From contig NZ_LIPP01000122.1 of the NCBI RefSeq assembly GCF_001418335.1, forward strand, positions 1 through 64,000: a stretch of 64,000 bases of DNA. Direction: 5' to 3'. The notes below the pieces were generated by a model. The model had not been told where the DNA came from. It was given only the letters and a program-made list of their open reading frames with translations, and ran no database searches. Shown in pieces: positions 63,948 to 64,000 of this stretch (its first letter is position 1; each line of letters opens with the position of its first letter). Both the position numbers and the translations under genes were made by a program. The stretch comes from Streptomyces aurantiacus (lineage in GTDB: Bacteria; Actinomycetota; Actinomycetes; Streptomycetales; Streptomycetaceae).

Positions 63948-64000
63948 TCACTCGATGACGAAGGTGCCACCGGCGGCGGTGGCGAGGTCGGGGCCAAGGG
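63948..64000 (-). CDS. Partial CDS, C-terminus only
   Basis: Leftward frame entering from the right edge and ending LGPDLATAAGGTFVIE-stop. Codon third positions are GC-rich and the peptide looks like a real protein end, but 16 residues are too few to name a family. Confidence 0.4.
   Translation of the reverse strand, partial: LGPDLATAAGGTFVIE

Overview
The window is high-GC actinomycete DNA, most likely from a Streptomyces chromosome arm. The signs are strongly GC-biased third codon positions, many GTG starts, Tat/Sec-exported glycoside hydrolases, a pgm gene, paired two-component and ECF regulators, and several decaying gene fragments plus a broken insertion sequence. No rRNA, tRNA, CRISPR array or classical PKS/NRPS cluster was seen. 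All calls rest on reading translations and motifs by eye; no database search was run.

Layout. 0-5 kb: a PIG-L/Mca-type deacetylase, an ArsR regulator fused to an AHSA1/SRPBCC domain and overlapping a RibD-like reductase, a hydrolase relic, a strong terminator and a small secreted protein. 5.1-8.5 kb: a 3.4-kb cassette (LuxR regulator divergent from an unknown gene and an SDR) bounded by inverted copies of the 3' end of one broken IS5-type element. 8.8-18.1 kb: an ECF sigma factor with its membrane partner, a quinone-reductase relic, a NarL-type two-component system, a methyltransferase followed by simple repeats, a nitroreductase/HxlR divergent pair, a DinB-like protein and two tandem TetR paralogues. 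18.3-21.6 kb: two exported alpha/beta hydrolases ending at a bidirectional terminator.

21.6-36.3 kb is the most unusual part. An eight-gene leftward unit encodes an amino-acid-type ABC importer, a CapA-like metallophosphatase, a CaiB/BaiF CoA-transferase, two proteins of the 2-hydroxyacyl-CoA dehydratase (HgdB/BcrB-like) family that lack most of the expected cluster cysteines, and an MFS exporter. A PaaX-type regulator is divergent from it. Next to it a MarR gene with two identical palindromic operators is divergent from a SDR, amidohydrolase, acyl-CoA ligase, MaoC unit. Together they look like uptake, CoA activation and dehydration/hydration of an unknown carboxylic acid.

39.0-49.7 kb is a leftward aromatic meta-cleavage unit: two C-C-bond hydrolases, a flavin aromatic hydroxylase, a HyuA/HyuB pair with an acetone-carboxylase-gamma-like tail, a decayed aldehyde dehydrogenase and an extradiol dioxygenase, with a BBE-type flavoenzyme upstream. 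50.0-54.8 kb holds an exported hydrolase, a membrane protein/disulfide oxidoreductase pair whose promoter carries the same AACGTTC-type operator as the distant TetR genes, and an M20 deacylase. 55.5-63.7 kb returns to carbohydrate metabolism: a GH92 mannosidase and a GH81 beta-1,3-glucanase convergent on a terminator, a LacI-type operator and phosphoglucomutase. A MGH1-like glycosidase lies at 36.3-38.8 kb.
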